NCBI GenBank assembly: GCA_902167985.1
Contig: CABHNZ010000003.1
Coordinates: forward strand, 372,001-436,000
From: Shinella sp. UYSO24
GTDB taxonomy: Bacteria > Pseudomonadota > Alphaproteobacteria > Rhizobiales > Rhizobiaceae
Reading direction: 5' to 3'
DNA: 64,000 nucleotides
In this document: positions 1 through 8,299 of the stretch, piece after piece
Layout: every line of letters begins with the position of its first letter
How positions within the stretch are numbered: the stretch's first letter is position 1
The notes under the pieces: model-generated
Told to the model about the DNA's origin: nothing
The model's input: only the letters and a program-made list of their open reading frames with translations
The model's database searches: none
Translations under genes and position numbers: made by a program

Positions 1-2
1 CA

Positions 3-311
3 ACCGGCGGGGCCTATATGAAGAACCGCGGCGGTCTGCTGATCGGGCCGGAGTTCAGCGCCGAGGAGACGCGGCAATCGCTGACGGCGCTCACGGCACG
101 CGAAAGTTTCTCCGTCCTCGACTTCAAGCCGGAGGCGATGCATGGCTTCTCGCAGCAGCTCTTCAATTCACCGCTCGATATTCTGGTGCTTCAGCTTTTT
201 GCCAAATGGGCACGCCCGGATGTGTTCGGTGCGATCGATATCGAGGCGACACGCGCGGCACTCAACCGGTTGATGGCTGTTCCGTTGACCGGCACCTACT
301 GGACGCCTTGA
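3..311 (+). CDS. Iron-siderophore ABC transporter substrate-binding protein, C-terminal end (partial)
   Basis: The frame is open from the window edge, so the N-terminus lies outside. The visible 103 residues resemble the second lobe of FecB/FepB-type periplasmic binding proteins. The last 40 residues follow the family's ending, in which a helix with PLDILVLQLFAKW and a Pro-Asp is followed by a final PLTGTYW. Proteins of this type deliver ferric siderophores to an inner-membrane importer. An IroE-like siderophore esterase follows 10 bp downstream, which supports an iron role. The family assignment rests on a short tail, so confidence is moderate. Confidence 0.6.
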   Translation, partial: TGGAYMKNRGGLLIGPEFSAEETRQSLTALTARESFSVLDFKPEAMHGFSQQLFNSPLDILVLQLFAKWARPDVFGAIDIEATRAALNRLMAVPLTGTYWTP

Positions 312-321
312 GGAGAGACGT

Positions 322-1269
322 GTGACCAAGCGAACGGGTGAGAACTATTGCGGTGAACCGGCAACGGCAAAAGTCACTGCGGCAGGCTGCGAAGCCGAGG
401 AGCAGGGGCTTTTCGAAGCCGATACCGGGCGAACCGGCGAGGCGCTCTGTCTTCCCGCGCCCGCACATTCCGGCTGACGGCTGGCGATGGCGGGCTGAGC
501 TATCAGATCTTCGTTTCGGTGCCCGATTGTCAGGTGCCAACGGGGGGCTTGCCGGTCATTTTCGTTCTCGATGGCAATGCCGATTTCGTCACGGTGTCCG
601 AGACGGTCAGGCGTGCCTCCCGACGGCCGGAAGCAACCGGCATTGCGCCCGCGATCGTCGTCGGCATAGGCTATCCCGGGGCGCAGGCCTATGATCAGGC
701 GCGGCGCTATTTCGATTTCACGGCAGCACCGGCAAATCCGGTCAGCGGTGATGATGCGGCTTACGCCTATGGCGGTCAGGCCCGTTTCCTTCGCTTTCTG
801 GCGCAGGATCTGCTTCCGTATATAGAGCAGCAGTTTCCGACCGATATCAGCCGCAAGCTCTTGATGGGGCATTCGCTTGCCGGATATTTCGTGCTTGAGA
901 CGCTGGCGCGCGAGCCGGAACTGTTTCAGGCCCATGTCAGCCTCAGCCCGTCGATCTGGTGGGATCGGGAAGGGCTTGAACGCCGGCTTGCCGCGTCGTG
1001 CCGTTCCGGCGTCGGGGGAAAGCTCTATGTCGGCGTCGGCCGTTTCGAGGAAGACTGGCGCCTGGCAGGATGGGGCGAAGCTTTCCGACGCCTACCATGC
1101 CTTGCGGGCGCAAAGACGCATGGTCGGCAATGCCCGTGATCTCGTAAACGGTGTCGTTGCCCCGGCAGCTGCCAGAGACAGCGTGCGTTTCGAGATCGGC
1201 GAGGAGGAAGATCACGCCACCGTCTTCACCACGCTTCTCTGTCGGGCGCTAAGGTTCGCACAGCCGTAG
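322..1269 (+). CDS. IroE/Fes-like siderophore esterase, alpha/beta hydrolase (apparent frameshifts)
   Basis: Likely hydrolyses an imported ferric siderophore to release iron. The start is GTG 322, with a GAGGAGAG ribosome site just upstream. The central frame (about 450-1070) reads like the enterobactin-esterase family: TFRLTAGDGGLSYQIFV, then VIFVLDGN, then the nucleophile elbow GHSLAG at about 868-885. The C-terminus, ending with a DHATVF segment and an RALRFAQP tail, continues in another frame. About three missing bases (one between 322 and 475, two near 1050-1080) restore about 316 residues. It could be a true pseudogene, but the same kind of break recurs across the window, so a sequence error is more likely. 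Confidence 0.65.
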
Positions 1270-1290
1270 AGCCGCGCTGACGGTTTCCGC

Positions 1291-1935
1291 TTACCAGCTG
1301 AGGAAGCGCCGCGCGAGGAGCGCGCCGGCAAGGCCGCAGAAGGCAATGCCGAACGTGTACCACAGGGCCACGAAGGGCAGGCCGCTCTCGATACATCCCC
1401 AGGAATAGGTCCAGGCGCCCACAGCCCCTGCCGTCAGGCCGGCGACGAAGCCGGCAAGGCGGATGTTTGTCGGCGCAGCGCGGCGCAGGAACAGGAAGTT
1501 GGCGACGAATACCGGCAGGGCCGATCCCATGATCAGGAACGGGCAGATCCACCAGGAAAAACCGAAGATCAGCTGCGGATACTCCGCCGCCGACGCGGCA
1601 CCCAGTTGCCACAGGCCAAGACCGACGAGAACCAGATAGATCGCAAGCCAGAGGAAGCAGGTCCGGCGCGGCAGGCCGCCCGGGCGGGCAACCACGATCA
1701 GGCCGGATATGCCGATCAGCGCGAGGATCAGCGGGTAAAAGGATTTGACCCAGAAGGCAAAGGTCGCCATGGCGGAGACGAGATCGGGCCGCGGTCCGTG
1801 AAGAGAGAAGATGAAAAGGCCCGACAGAAGAAGGCCCGGCAGCATGGCAGTCGCCAGCAAGCGGTGCAGCGCTCTTGGCGGGACCGGCCGCAGGTCATCG
1901 ACAAGCCTGTCGATCATGTCATCAGTCTTCGCCAC
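1291..1935 (-). CDS. nrsF: NrsF-family anti-sigma factor (DUF1109), integral membrane
   Basis: A 214-residue protein with a short cytoplasmic N-terminus followed by six hydrophobic segments. This matches DUF1109/NrsF anti-sigma factors, which hold an ECF sigma factor at the membrane until a stress signal arrives. Its start overlaps the end of the ECF sigma gene (1922-2491) by 14 bp, so the two are translationally coupled and probably form a sigma/anti-sigma pair. In Caulobacter the equivalent SigF/NrsF pair responds to heavy metals and oxidative stress. That role here is inferred from the family. Confidence 0.85.
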   Translation of the reverse strand: MAKTDDMIDRLVDDLRPVPPRALHRLLATAMLPGLLLSGLFIFSLHGPRPDLVSAMATFAFWVKSFYPLILALIGISGLIVVARPGGLPRRTCFLWLAIYLVLVGLGLWQLGAASAAEYPQLIFGFSWWICPFLIMGSALPVFVANFLFLRRAAPTNIRLAGFVAGLTAGAVGAWTYSWGCIESGLPFVALWYTFGIAFCGLAGALLARRFLSW

Positions 1936-2491
1936 GCTCGCCTCTCATTCTCGCAGCCATGGTCTTGATGCCGCGAAAGACGCTGATCTTCACCACGGCC
2001 TCCGTCCGACCGCTTTGCGCTGCTGTCTCGGCGACCGAGCGCCCTTCCAGCCGCACGTTGCGGATCATCTCGCCCTGCCATGCCGGCAGGCTTGCCAGTA
2101 GCCGGTTCACATCCATGCTCGCCGAGACCGCTTCCTCGCTATAGTCATCGGCCAGATCCTCGATGGTCTCGAGGCCGAGATAGCTGCGACCACCGGCGCG
2201 CCGGTGGTGATCGACCAGCTTGTGGCGCGCAATGGTGAAGAACCATGCGGTAAACGGCCGGTCCCGGTCATAGGTAATCCTGCGCTGATGCAGAGCCATG
2301 AGCGTCTCCTGGACCAGATCCTCCATATCGGCCGATCCCTTCTGGCCAAGGCGCCGGGCGTAATAGCTGGTCAGCAGATGCCGCAGCATATTCAGCAGGC
2401 AACGATAGGCCGTCTCGTCGCCGTCAAGCGACAAGAGCATCAGGCTTTCAGCTCGGGCTCGGTCAATTGCTTCATATCGTTGAGTGCTCAT
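1922..2491 (-). CDS. sigF: ECF RNA polymerase sigma factor, SigF/NrsF-associated type
   Basis: A 189-residue ECF sigma factor. Region 2 includes DMEDLVQETLMALHQR and FTAWFFTIARHKLVDHHRR. Region 4 includes LPAWQGEMIRNVRLEGRSVAETA followed by a VKISVFRG recognition helix. The NrsF anti-sigma gene follows with overlap. Divergent genes for a MXKDX peptide, a cytochrome b and a SUOX-fold enzyme are the likely targets. A GTAACC-N16-CGTA element overlaps the annotated ATG, which has no ribosome site. The true start may therefore be further in, for example Met18 at 2440, or the message may be leaderless. Confidence 0.88.
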   Translation of the reverse strand: MSTQRYEAIDRARAESLMLLSLDGDETAYRCLLNMLRHLLTSYYARRLGQKGSADMEDLVQETLMALHQRRITYDRDRPFTAWFFTIARHKLVDHHRRAGGRSYLGLETIEDLADDYSEEAVSASMDVNRLLASLPAWQGEMIRNVRLEGRSVAETAAQSGRTEAVVKISVFRGIKTMAARMRGERGED

Positions 2492-2516
2492 ACGGCGAGG
2501 CGGCCAGAATGGTTAC
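2491..2516 (-). promoter_or_regulatory. Putative SigF-type ECF promoter for the sigma gene
   Basis: On the minus strand GTAACC (2516-2511) is followed after exactly 16 bases by CGTA (2494-2491). This resembles the GTAACC-N16-CGAA elements I recall for Caulobacter SigF promoters, with one mismatch in the -10 part. It would allow autoregulation. Its -10 overlaps the annotated start codon, which is awkward for that start. Confidence 0.5.
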
Positions 2517-2573
2517 ACCTCGTACGCAGAAAAAAGAAAGAAAGGCTTTGGTCATCACATGCCTGTGATGGCC

Positions 2574-2599
2574 GTAACCGTTCTCCGCTCTGACCCGAA
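2574..2599 (+). promoter_or_regulatory. Putative SigF-type ECF promoter upstream of the MXKDX gene
   Basis: GTAACC (2574-2579), 16 bases, then CGAA (2596-2599): an exact match to the SigF-type element as remembered. It lies 60 bp before the MXKDX start and reads into the MXKDX-cytochrome b-molybdoenzyme genes. An inverted repeat CATCACA-N4-TGTGATG lies just upstream at 2553-2570. Confidence 0.65.
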
Positions 2600-2658
2600 T
2601 GTCCCGTTGTGAGCGTCGCCGCATGCCGCGGCCGCCACTGACATTGGGAGAAACGATC

Positions 2659-2921
2659 ATGACCATTCGTAGTTTTGCCGCCGCTGCCGTGCAGTCGCTC
2701 TTGTCCTCGGCGTCACGGCCGGCAGCGCCAGCGCCCAGACCAGCATGGATACGATGAAGAAGTCCGACACGATGAAAGCGGAAACGATGAAGGCTGATCC
2801 CATGAAGACGGACAGCATGAAGATGGCCACCAGCAAATCCGACTGCCTGCACAAGGCCGGCATGGAAAAGGACAGCATGAAGAAGTCCGCCATGATGAAG
2901 CATTGCGACGCGATGAAATAA
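2659..2921 (+). CDS. Pentapeptide MXKDX repeat protein, secreted (apparent frameshift)
   Basis: A short exported protein of about 87 residues. After a hydrophobic signal ending GSASAQ, the mature part is a run of five-residue units such as TMKKSD, TMKAE, TMKAD, PMKTD and SMKM, ending with SAMMKHCDAMK. This is the MXKDX pentapeptide family, which is rich in Met and Lys and has two Cys (in SDCLHKAG and KHCDAMK). The frame changes near 2690 inside the signal peptide. One missing base there joins MTIRSFAAAAV to the ALVLGVTAGSASAQ segment. The gene sits directly behind a SigF-type promoter and ahead of a cytochrome b. Family function is unknown; metal binding or oxidant scavenging is a guess. Confidence 0.75.
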
Positions 2922-2945
2922 TTCGCTCTCTGCCCCCGCCTGCCT

Positions 2946-2970
2946 GTAACCGCGGCGGGGCAGATCCGAA
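2946..2970 (+). promoter_or_regulatory. Putative SigF-type ECF promoter upstream of cytochrome b
   Basis: GTAACC (2946-2951) and CGAA (2967-2970) are separated by 15 bases, one fewer than at 2574. The spacer contains a run of four G, the kind of place where this sequence often lacks a base, so the true spacing may be 16. It lies 27 bp before the cytochrome b start. Confidence 0.45.
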
Positions 2971-2997
2971 TGAAAAGAAAACCCGTGAGGGATCTTT

Positions 2998-3867
2998 ATG
3001 GATAAGCCCCGACACATGCCGCTCGCCAGAACCCGTCTGCTTGTTCGCCGTCACAGTCTGACCGTGCGTCTCTCGCACTGGCTGAACGTGCTTTGCATGA
3101 CGATCCTGCTGTTCAGCGGCCTGCAGATCTTCAATGCCCATCCCGCGCTCTATTGGGGCCAGTATGGTGCTGATGGCGATCCCTCCATCGTCTCCATGCA
3201 GGCCGTCGAGAATGGCGACGTGACGAAGGGCATAACCCGCATCGGTCCCCTGTCCTTCGATACGACAGGGGTACTCGGGCTATCCAATGTCGATGGGGAG
3301 CCTACGGAGCGTGGCTTTCCTGCGTGGATCACCCTGCCGAGCTATCAGGATCTGGCAACCGGCCGGCGCTGGCATTTCTTCTTTGCCTGGCTGTTTGTCA
3401 TCAACGGTCTCGTCTATCTCGCCTATGGGCTGGTCAGCCGACATTTCCGGCGTGATCTCCTGCCGCGACCGGCGGAACTGGCGCCTGCGCATCTCGGCCA
3501 TGAAATCGCAGACCACGCCCGGCTCAGATTTCCGAAAGGCGAGAAGGCGCGGCATTACAATACGCTTCAGAAGCTGGCCTATCTCGGCGTCATCTTCGTC
3601 GCCCTGCCGCTGATGATTGGGACGGGGCTCACCATGTCTCCCGGTTTCGATGCGGCAGCCCCCTGGCTTCTCGATCTCTTCGGCGGACGCCAGTCGGCTC
3701 GCAGCCTGCATTTCATCGCCGCCGGCGCGCTCGTCGCCTTCGTCCTCATCCATGTGGTGATGGTGCTTCTCTCCGGTGTCCTCAACAACATGCGATCGAT
3801 GATTACCGGCCGCTACGCGATCGACGATGAAGCGCAGACCGCGCCCGCAAAGGAACTTGTCCCATGA
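2998..3867 (+). CDS. Membrane cytochrome b (b561-like), electron partner of the SUOX-fold enzyme
   Basis: A 289-residue protein with four main hydrophobic helices. Paired histidines suited to haem b ligation occur in the first helix (RLSHWLN), the second region (RRWHFFFAW), and the last helices (ARSLHFIAAG and VLIHVVMVLL). This is the layout of the cytochrome b561/thiosulfate-reductase b subunit family. Its last codons overlap the start of the molybdoenzyme gene (3864) by 4 bp, so the two are co-translated. By analogy with MsrP-MsrQ and related pairs, it should pass quinol electrons to the periplasmic molybdenum subunit. The substrate is not known. Confidence 0.85.
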   Translation: MDKPRHMPLARTRLLVRRHSLTVRLSHWLNVLCMTILLFSGLQIFNAHPALYWGQYGADGDPSIVSMQAVENGDVTKGITRIGPLSFDTTGVLGLSNVDGEPTERGFPAWITLPSYQDLATGRRWHFFFAWLFVINGLVYLAYGLVSRHFRRDLLPRPAELAPAHLGHEIADHARLRFPKGEKARHYNTLQKLAYLGVIFVALPLMIGTGLTMSPGFDAAAPWLLDLFGGRQSARSLHFIAAGALVAFVLIHVVMVLLSGVLNNMRSMITGRYAIDDEAQTAPAKELVP

Positions 3868-4640
3868 GCCGCCTCATCACCCGTCGCCGGTTTCTGATCG
3901 GCTCGACGTTGACCGCCTCCGCACTCGGGCTCTCGGGCTGCGATGCGGTCGTCGAGAACCCCAAGGTCCAGTCGGTCCTGAAGATCGCCGAGGGCTTCAC
4001 CATGAAGACGCAGCGCTTCCTGATCGGTGATAGCGCGCTGGCGCGCGAGTTCAGCACGGCCGATATCTCGCCCACCTTCCGGTCAAACGGTACCAGCATG
4101 CCGGATGGCGCGCAGTATCAGGAGCTTCTCAGCCGAAAATTCACCACCTGGCAGCTCGAGGTCGGCGGCCTCGTGGAGCGCCCGGCGCAGTTTTCCCTTG
4201 CCTCGCTCAAGGCCATGCCGGCACGCACGCAGATCACCCGCCATGACTGTGTCGAAGGCTGGAGTGCGATCGGCCAATGGACCGGTGTGCCGCTGGCGGC
4301 GCTTCTCAATCAGGTCGGGCTGAAACCGCAGGCCCGCTATATCGTCTTCCACTGCGCCGACGAGTTCGAGAAGACCCTCGATGGCAGCGGCTGGTATTAT
4401 GAAAGCATCGATCTCGTCGATGCCTTCCACCCACAGACCATTCTTGCCTATGCCATGAACGGCCGCGATCTCGAAGTGCCGCATGGTGCGCCGCTGCGGC
4501 TGCGGGTCGAGCGGCAGCTTGGCTACAAGCAGGCGAAATATCTCATGCGTATCGAAGCCGTTGCCGATCTTTCCGGCCTCTACGGCGGCAATGGCGGCTT
4601 CTGGGAAGACCGCGGATATGAGTGGTACGCCGGTATCTGA
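3864..4640 (+). CDS. Periplasmic molybdopterin-dependent oxidoreductase, SUOX fold
   Basis: A 258-residue enzyme of the sulfite-oxidase/YedY fold. The N-terminus has a Tat signal (RRRFLIG) and the sequence ALGLSGCD, which could also be a lipobox. The Mo-coordinating cysteine lies in RHDCVEGWSAIGQW (about residues 127-140). Later motifs include HPQTILAYAMNG and VPHGAPLRLRVERQLGYKQAKY, typical of the molybdopterin site. It overlaps the preceding cytochrome b gene, which probably supplies electrons. Together with the SigF-type promoters this suggests a periplasmic oxidant-repair or reductase role. That is an inference, not a proven substrate. Confidence 0.87.
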   Translation: MSRLITRRRFLIGSTLTASALGLSGCDAVVENPKVQSVLKIAEGFTMKTQRFLIGDSALAREFSTADISPTFRSNGTSMPDGAQYQELLSRKFTTWQLEVGGLVERPAQFSLASLKAMPARTQITRHDCVEGWSAIGQWTGVPLAALLNQVGLKPQARYIVFHCADEFEKTLDGSGWYYESIDLVDAFHPQTILAYAMNGRDLEVPHGAPLRLRVERQLGYKQAKYLMRIEAVADLSGLYGGNGGFWEDRGYEWYAGI

Positions 4641-4648
4641 ACGAATTC

Positions 4649-4671
4649 CGGGCAGCCGATAGCGCTGCCCG
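4649..4671 (+). terminator. GC hairpin after the molybdoenzyme gene
   Basis: CGGGCAG and CTGCCCG pair across a 9-base loop just after the stop at 4640. There is no T-run after it, so it may be a weak terminator or a processing site. Confidence 0.35.
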
Positions 4672-4755
4672 AAAGAGGCCCGGCCGGCCTTGCCCGAGGC
4701 GGCTGCGACTTGAATGACAGGCTTAACATCAAGGGCGTTTCATAAGGAAAAGCAG

Positions 4756-5373
4756 ATGACTTCCATTTCAAGAACGGGCTTTGCCGTGCTCGCAGGTGCG
4801 CTGATCGCCGTCACCACCGGCCTTTCGGCACACGCAGCAGATCAGGTCCGCATCCGCGGTACCGTCGAAAGCCTGAATGGCAGCACGCTGTCGGTGAAGA
4901 CCCGCGAGGGCACCGAGGCGAAGATCATGCTGAAGGACGGCTGGAAAGTCTCGAGCGTCGCCAAGGCATCGCTTGATGACGTCAAGCCGGGCGATTTCGT
5001 CGGCATTGCCTCGCTTCCGACGGCAGATGGTGGCGATGGTGCGCTCGAAGTGCTGATCTTTCCGGCCGCGATGAAGGGCACCGGCGAGGGCAGCTACGCC
5101 TGGGATCTGAAGCCGAACAGTTCCATGACCAATGCGACGGTTGCCGATGCCGTGAAATCGGTGAATGGCCGCACCGTGACCGTGACCTACAAGGGCAAGG
5201 AAAAGAAGATCTCCATACCCGACGGCACGCCCGTCGTGACATTTGCGCCGGCGGAAGTCAGCGATCTGAAAAGCGGCGCGACAGTCTTCGTACCCTCCGA
5301 AAAGGCTGCGGACGGCTCGATCTCGACAAGCCGTGTCGTGGTCGGCACCAACGGCGTCGTTCCGCCCATGTGA
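4756..5373 (+). CDS. Exported DUF5666-like periplasmic protein, function unknown
   Basis: The chosen start ATG 4756 follows AAGGAAAAG. The signal peptide is SRTGFAVLAGALIAVTTGLSAHAAD. The 205-residue product then contains two copies of a beta-rich unit of the kind VRIRGTVESLNGSTLSVKT (about 31-49) and VADAVKSVNGRTVTVTYKG (about 130-148). Each is followed by a KPGDFVGIAS or LKSGATVFVP segment, the layout of DUF5666/OB-like periplasmic domains. It follows the molybdoenzyme by about 115 bp and may belong to the same stress regulon. No catalytic motif is visible. Confidence 0.6.
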   Translation: MTSISRTGFAVLAGALIAVTTGLSAHAADQVRIRGTVESLNGSTLSVKTREGTEAKIMLKDGWKVSSVAKASLDDVKPGDFVGIASLPTADGGDGALEVLIFPAAMKGTGEGSYAWDLKPNSSMTNATVADAVKSVNGRTVTVTYKGKEKKISIPDGTPVVTFAPAEVSDLKSGATVFVPSEKAADGSISTSRVVVGTNGVVPPM

Positions 5374-5448
5374 GGCATCACGATCGGGCATTGCGACCGC
5401 CTCGCCATGCCCGCCAGTGGCGCGTGGGACCGGATATGGCCCTGCGCG

Positions 5449-6486
5449 TCACTCCTCCGGGTGCCGGATGGCGTCATGAGATAGTGGCCGACACCCCAGA
5501 CCTCGCCGTCCTCATGGCCGAAGAGACCTGCCGTTGCCAGAAAGAACAGCCGCCAGCGCCGCTGCCAGAGCGCTGCATCCCGGCCATAGACCCTTGAAAG
5601 GATCGGCTGGATCCGGTCGATCTCACGGTCGAAATTGGCGAGCCAGTCGAGAGCGGTGCGCCGGTAATGCGTGCCCGACCAGTGCCATTCCGTTTCGACC
5701 CGGAAAATATCGCGAAACGATGGGGCAGATCCTGCGCCGGCATGATGCCGCCGGTGAAGAATGATGCGCGATCCAGTCTGCCGGATCGGCGTGGTCGAAG
5801 CGATAAGACCGGTTCCTGTGGGTGAAGATATGCAGGAAAAGCTTGCCGTCCGGTTTCAGCCATGTGCGGACGCGCTCCAGAAGGGCCTGCCAGTTCGACA
5901 TGTGCTCGAACATTTCGACCGAAAGCACACGGTCGTGGCGTTCGGTGGTGGAAAAATCGTTCATGTCGGCGGTGATGACCGTCAGGTTGGTCAGGCCGCG
6001 GGTGGCTGCAAGTCCGAGAATATAAGCCCGTTGCGACGCCGAGTTGGAAATCGACGTGACCTGCGAGTTGGGAAATCTTGCCGCGAGATAGAGCGACAGC
6101 GAGCCCCAGCCGCAACCGAGCTCGAGAATGCTCATCCCGTCCCGGATATCGGCGTGTTTCACCGTATCGGCCAGCGCATGGCTCTCGGCTTCAGCCAGCG
6201 ATGTTTCTGCCGTCGGATAGAGGCAGCAGGAATATTTCCGCTGCGGGCCGAGGACCAGCGAGAAGAACTCGGCGGGAACCTCATAATGCTGCCGGTTTGC
6301 CTCATCGGTATGAGTTGCAACCGGAAAAGCTCCCATGGTCTCGAGGAAGGCGCGCTCGGTCTCGTCAGGCGTGGCGGCAAGCCTTCGCTTCGTCCGGCCA
6401 CAAAGGAAGTCTATTCCGGCAAGCGTCATGCCGTCTGTCAGCGGCGCGCGTTCGGCGGTATTGATGGCAAAAGCAAGCATGTTCAT
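5449..6486 (-). CDS. Cyclopropane-fatty-acyl-phospholipid synthase-like SAM methyltransferase (apparent frameshifts)
   Basis: The start ATG 6486 follows AAGGAG. The N-terminal part has HYEVPAEFFSLVLGPQRKYS, the SAM loop ILELGCGWGSLSLYLA, and SNSASQRAYI, all hallmarks of the CFA synthase family. FEHMSNWQALLERV follows. The active-site segment HHFFTGGIMP and the C-terminal segment VETEWHWSGTHYRRT ... FLATAGLFGHEDGEVWGVGHYLM appear only after two one-base breaks (about 5755 and 5710, each one T short). A third break near 5455 would end the protein at 5449, about 346 residues, so the 3' end is uncertain. The upstream DUF1295 gene overlaps its start. Such pairs probably modify membrane lipids; the exact product is unknown. 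Confidence 0.75.
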
Positions 6487-7301
6487 TGCACATCTCCTTG
6501 GGGATGGGGACCAGACTGCCCCGGCGATCGGCGCGGACCGGGAAAGAAGGCATTGACGCGGTTCTGAAGGCTGCGGAATTTGTCGCCGCGCGAGCGCAGC
6601 ATGTGTTCTTCGAGCGGTGGGATGCCGGAGACGTGGACCAGCAGCCAGTACATGAGCATGGGTGCCAACAGGGACAGCCAGCTCCAGAGGGGCATGGACA
6701 GCGCCATCAGCGGCCATGCACACCAGAACAGCCATTCGAAGAAATAGTTGGGGTGGCGGGAATAGCGCCAAAGGCCGGTTTCACAAACCTCGGTTCTGGC
6801 CTGCGGCTTGCCGCGAAAACGGGCAAGCTGGAGGTCCGATATCGCTTCACCGCCGAGCGCGATGATAGCGACGAAGATGCCGGCGAAATCGATAAGGCGT
6901 GGGAAGGGCAGGTCGAGAGTTGCGGCAAGATAGAGGGCAAGCACCAGAATGAAGGCTGCCAGCGCCTGGATCTGCAGGAAAGCGAAGAGCCGGATGCCGG
7001 CGCGCTCGCCCCATTCCTCGACAAGCCTGGCATAGCGCGGATCCTCGCCGCCGCCATGGGTGCGCGATGCGATATGGCCGCCCAACCGCAAGGCCCATGC
7101 ACAGATCAGGGCAAGCACGACCATGCGGCGTGCGAAGTCACCGTCCGCCCAGAGCGCAGCCACGACGCCGCCGGAGCCGACGGCAAAGGACCAGATCGTG
7201 TCGATCCAGCCGCTTTTGCCCGTGACACGCTGGATCGCCCAGGCGCCTGCCATGGCAAGCGACAGCCAGATTGCGATGACGATGAGAAGATAGATATCCA
7301 T
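6483..7301 (-). CDS. DUF1295 membrane protein (steroid 5-alpha-reductase/ICMT-like)
   Basis: A 272-residue protein with about seven hydrophobic segments. The C-terminal half contains the DUF1295 signature GLWRYSRHPNYFFEWLFW (about residues 182-199), then GIPPLEEHMLRSRGDKFRSL. These belong to the isoprenylcysteine methyltransferase/steroid reductase superfamily. It overlaps the methyltransferase gene by 4 bp (ATGA-type coupling), so both enzymes probably act on the same membrane lipid. DUF1295 and CFA-like genes often occur together in alphaproteobacteria. A reductase role is inferred from the superfamily only. Confidence 0.82.
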   Translation of the reverse strand: MDIYLLIVIAIWLSLAMAGAWAIQRVTGKSGWIDTIWSFAVGSGGVVAALWADGDFARRMVVLALICAWALRLGGHIASRTHGGGEDPRYARLVEEWGERAGIRLFAFLQIQALAAFILVLALYLAATLDLPFPRLIDFAGIFVAIIALGGEAISDLQLARFRGKPQARTEVCETGLWRYSRHPNYFFEWLFWCAWPLMALSMPLWSWLSLLAPMLMYWLLVHVSGIPPLEEHMLRSRGDKFRSLQNRVNAFFPGPRRSPGQSGPHPQGDVQ

Positions 7302-7405
7302 CCCGGTCCCTCAGGACCATTCGGTCCTCTAGTCGCGTCTGGATGGAAATACGCAGTCACGCTCGTTTCGGTTTTGCCGCAGACAAAATTTACGTGCTGA
7401 CCTCG

Positions 7406-8056
7406 TCATGATCGTTCGGTGGTTTCCGTGCGCGGGATGACGCCGCCGAGAATTGTGGCCACGATCGTCTCCGCTGCCCTGTCATAATCCGCTGCCGAAA
7501 TTCTCCTGGTATGAAGCGCATCACAGGCGAGTGGCTCGAAGTCGCTGTAAAATTGGGTGGCGCCCCAGAGCATGATGAAGAAATGCCGGGCGTCGATTTT
7601 CGCCATGCGTCCCTCCTGCATCCAGCGCTCGAGAACCGCCGCATAGGTGTCGGTCGCCGCGCGCATATGGGCGCGGTCCTTTTGGCTGAGAAAGCGCGCG
7701 CCCTGGATGATTTCGCTGGCAAACAGTCGCGATTCCCGCGGAAACTTGCGCGTATATTCGAGCTTTGTCCGGACGTAGTCGGCAAGTGCCTCCGCAGGCT
7801 CGCGGTCGGCGCGCAGTTTCGACAGCGCATCATCCCAGCCCTCGATCAGGTTGGCGATGATGGTCGAGTAGATCTCCTCCTTCGAGGAAAAGTAATAGTA
7901 GATGTTTGCCTTCGGGAGTTCCGCCAGTTCGGCGATCTCGGCAATCCGCGTGCCGTCAAAGCCCTTGCGCGAGAATACATCCGTCGCGACATCGAGGATG
8001 ATCCTGATATTGCGGGCGCGGATCTTCTCGTCGAGCTTTTCCGCCGTGCGGGCCAT
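7406..8056 (-). CDS. rutR: RutR-like TetR-family transcriptional regulator
   Basis: A 216-residue TetR regulator. The start is taken as ATG 8056, because the 8 residues upstream look non-coding. The N-terminal HTH runs IILDVATDVFSRKGFDGTRIAEIAELAELPKANIYYYFSSKEEIY. The ligand domain includes RDLFASEIIQGARFL-like sequence and FFIMLWGATQFYSDFE, as in RutR. RutR senses uracil/thymine and controls pyrimidine and purine use. Two RutR-type operators, one upstream of the divergent deaminase (8179-8194) and one upstream of the ABC importer (17156-17171), strengthen the assignment. Confidence 0.82.
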   Translation of the reverse strand: MARTAEKLDEKIRARNIRIILDVATDVFSRKGFDGTRIAEIAELAELPKANIYYYFSSKEEIYSTIIANLIEGWDDALSKLRADREPAEALADYVRTKLEYTRKFPRESRLFASEIIQGARFLSQKDRAHMRAATDTYAAVLERWMQEGRMAKIDARHFFIMLWGATQFYSDFEPLACDALHTRRISAADYDRAAETIVATILGGVIPRTETTERS

Positions 8057-8178
8057 GGCTTGTCCTTTCCACCGTGGCATCTGCCGCGTGTCGCTGTTCT
8101 ATTGCCGTATAGTCGAACCGCCATTTGCGCGGTAGCGGCCCGGAGTTGCATTTCCTGCCGCCAGGGCCATCTAAAAAA

Positions 8179-8194
8179 TTGACGACTTGGTCAG
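8179..8194. promoter_or_regulatory. RutR operator between rutR and the cytosine deaminase gene
   Basis: TTGACGACTTGGTCAG matches the E. coli RutR consensus TTGACCANNTGGTCAA at 12 of 14 defined positions. It lies in the divergent rutR/deaminase promoter region, about 105 bp before the deaminase start and 123 bp from the rutR start. It could control both. Confidence 0.75.
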
Positions 8195-8299
8195 GATACA
8201 TCTAGTCTGGCGCCATAACAACGACCGGATCCGGCACAGGACATCGGCAACCGACGCTCAGTCTGGGGAGTGGCACCACCAACATGTCCGGAGCAACCG

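Noticed and set aside
322..1269. Esterase and about 20 other broken genes as true pseudogenes
   Set aside because: The breaks are uniform one-base losses with full conservation on both sides, spread over every operon, which fits consensus error better than gene decay.
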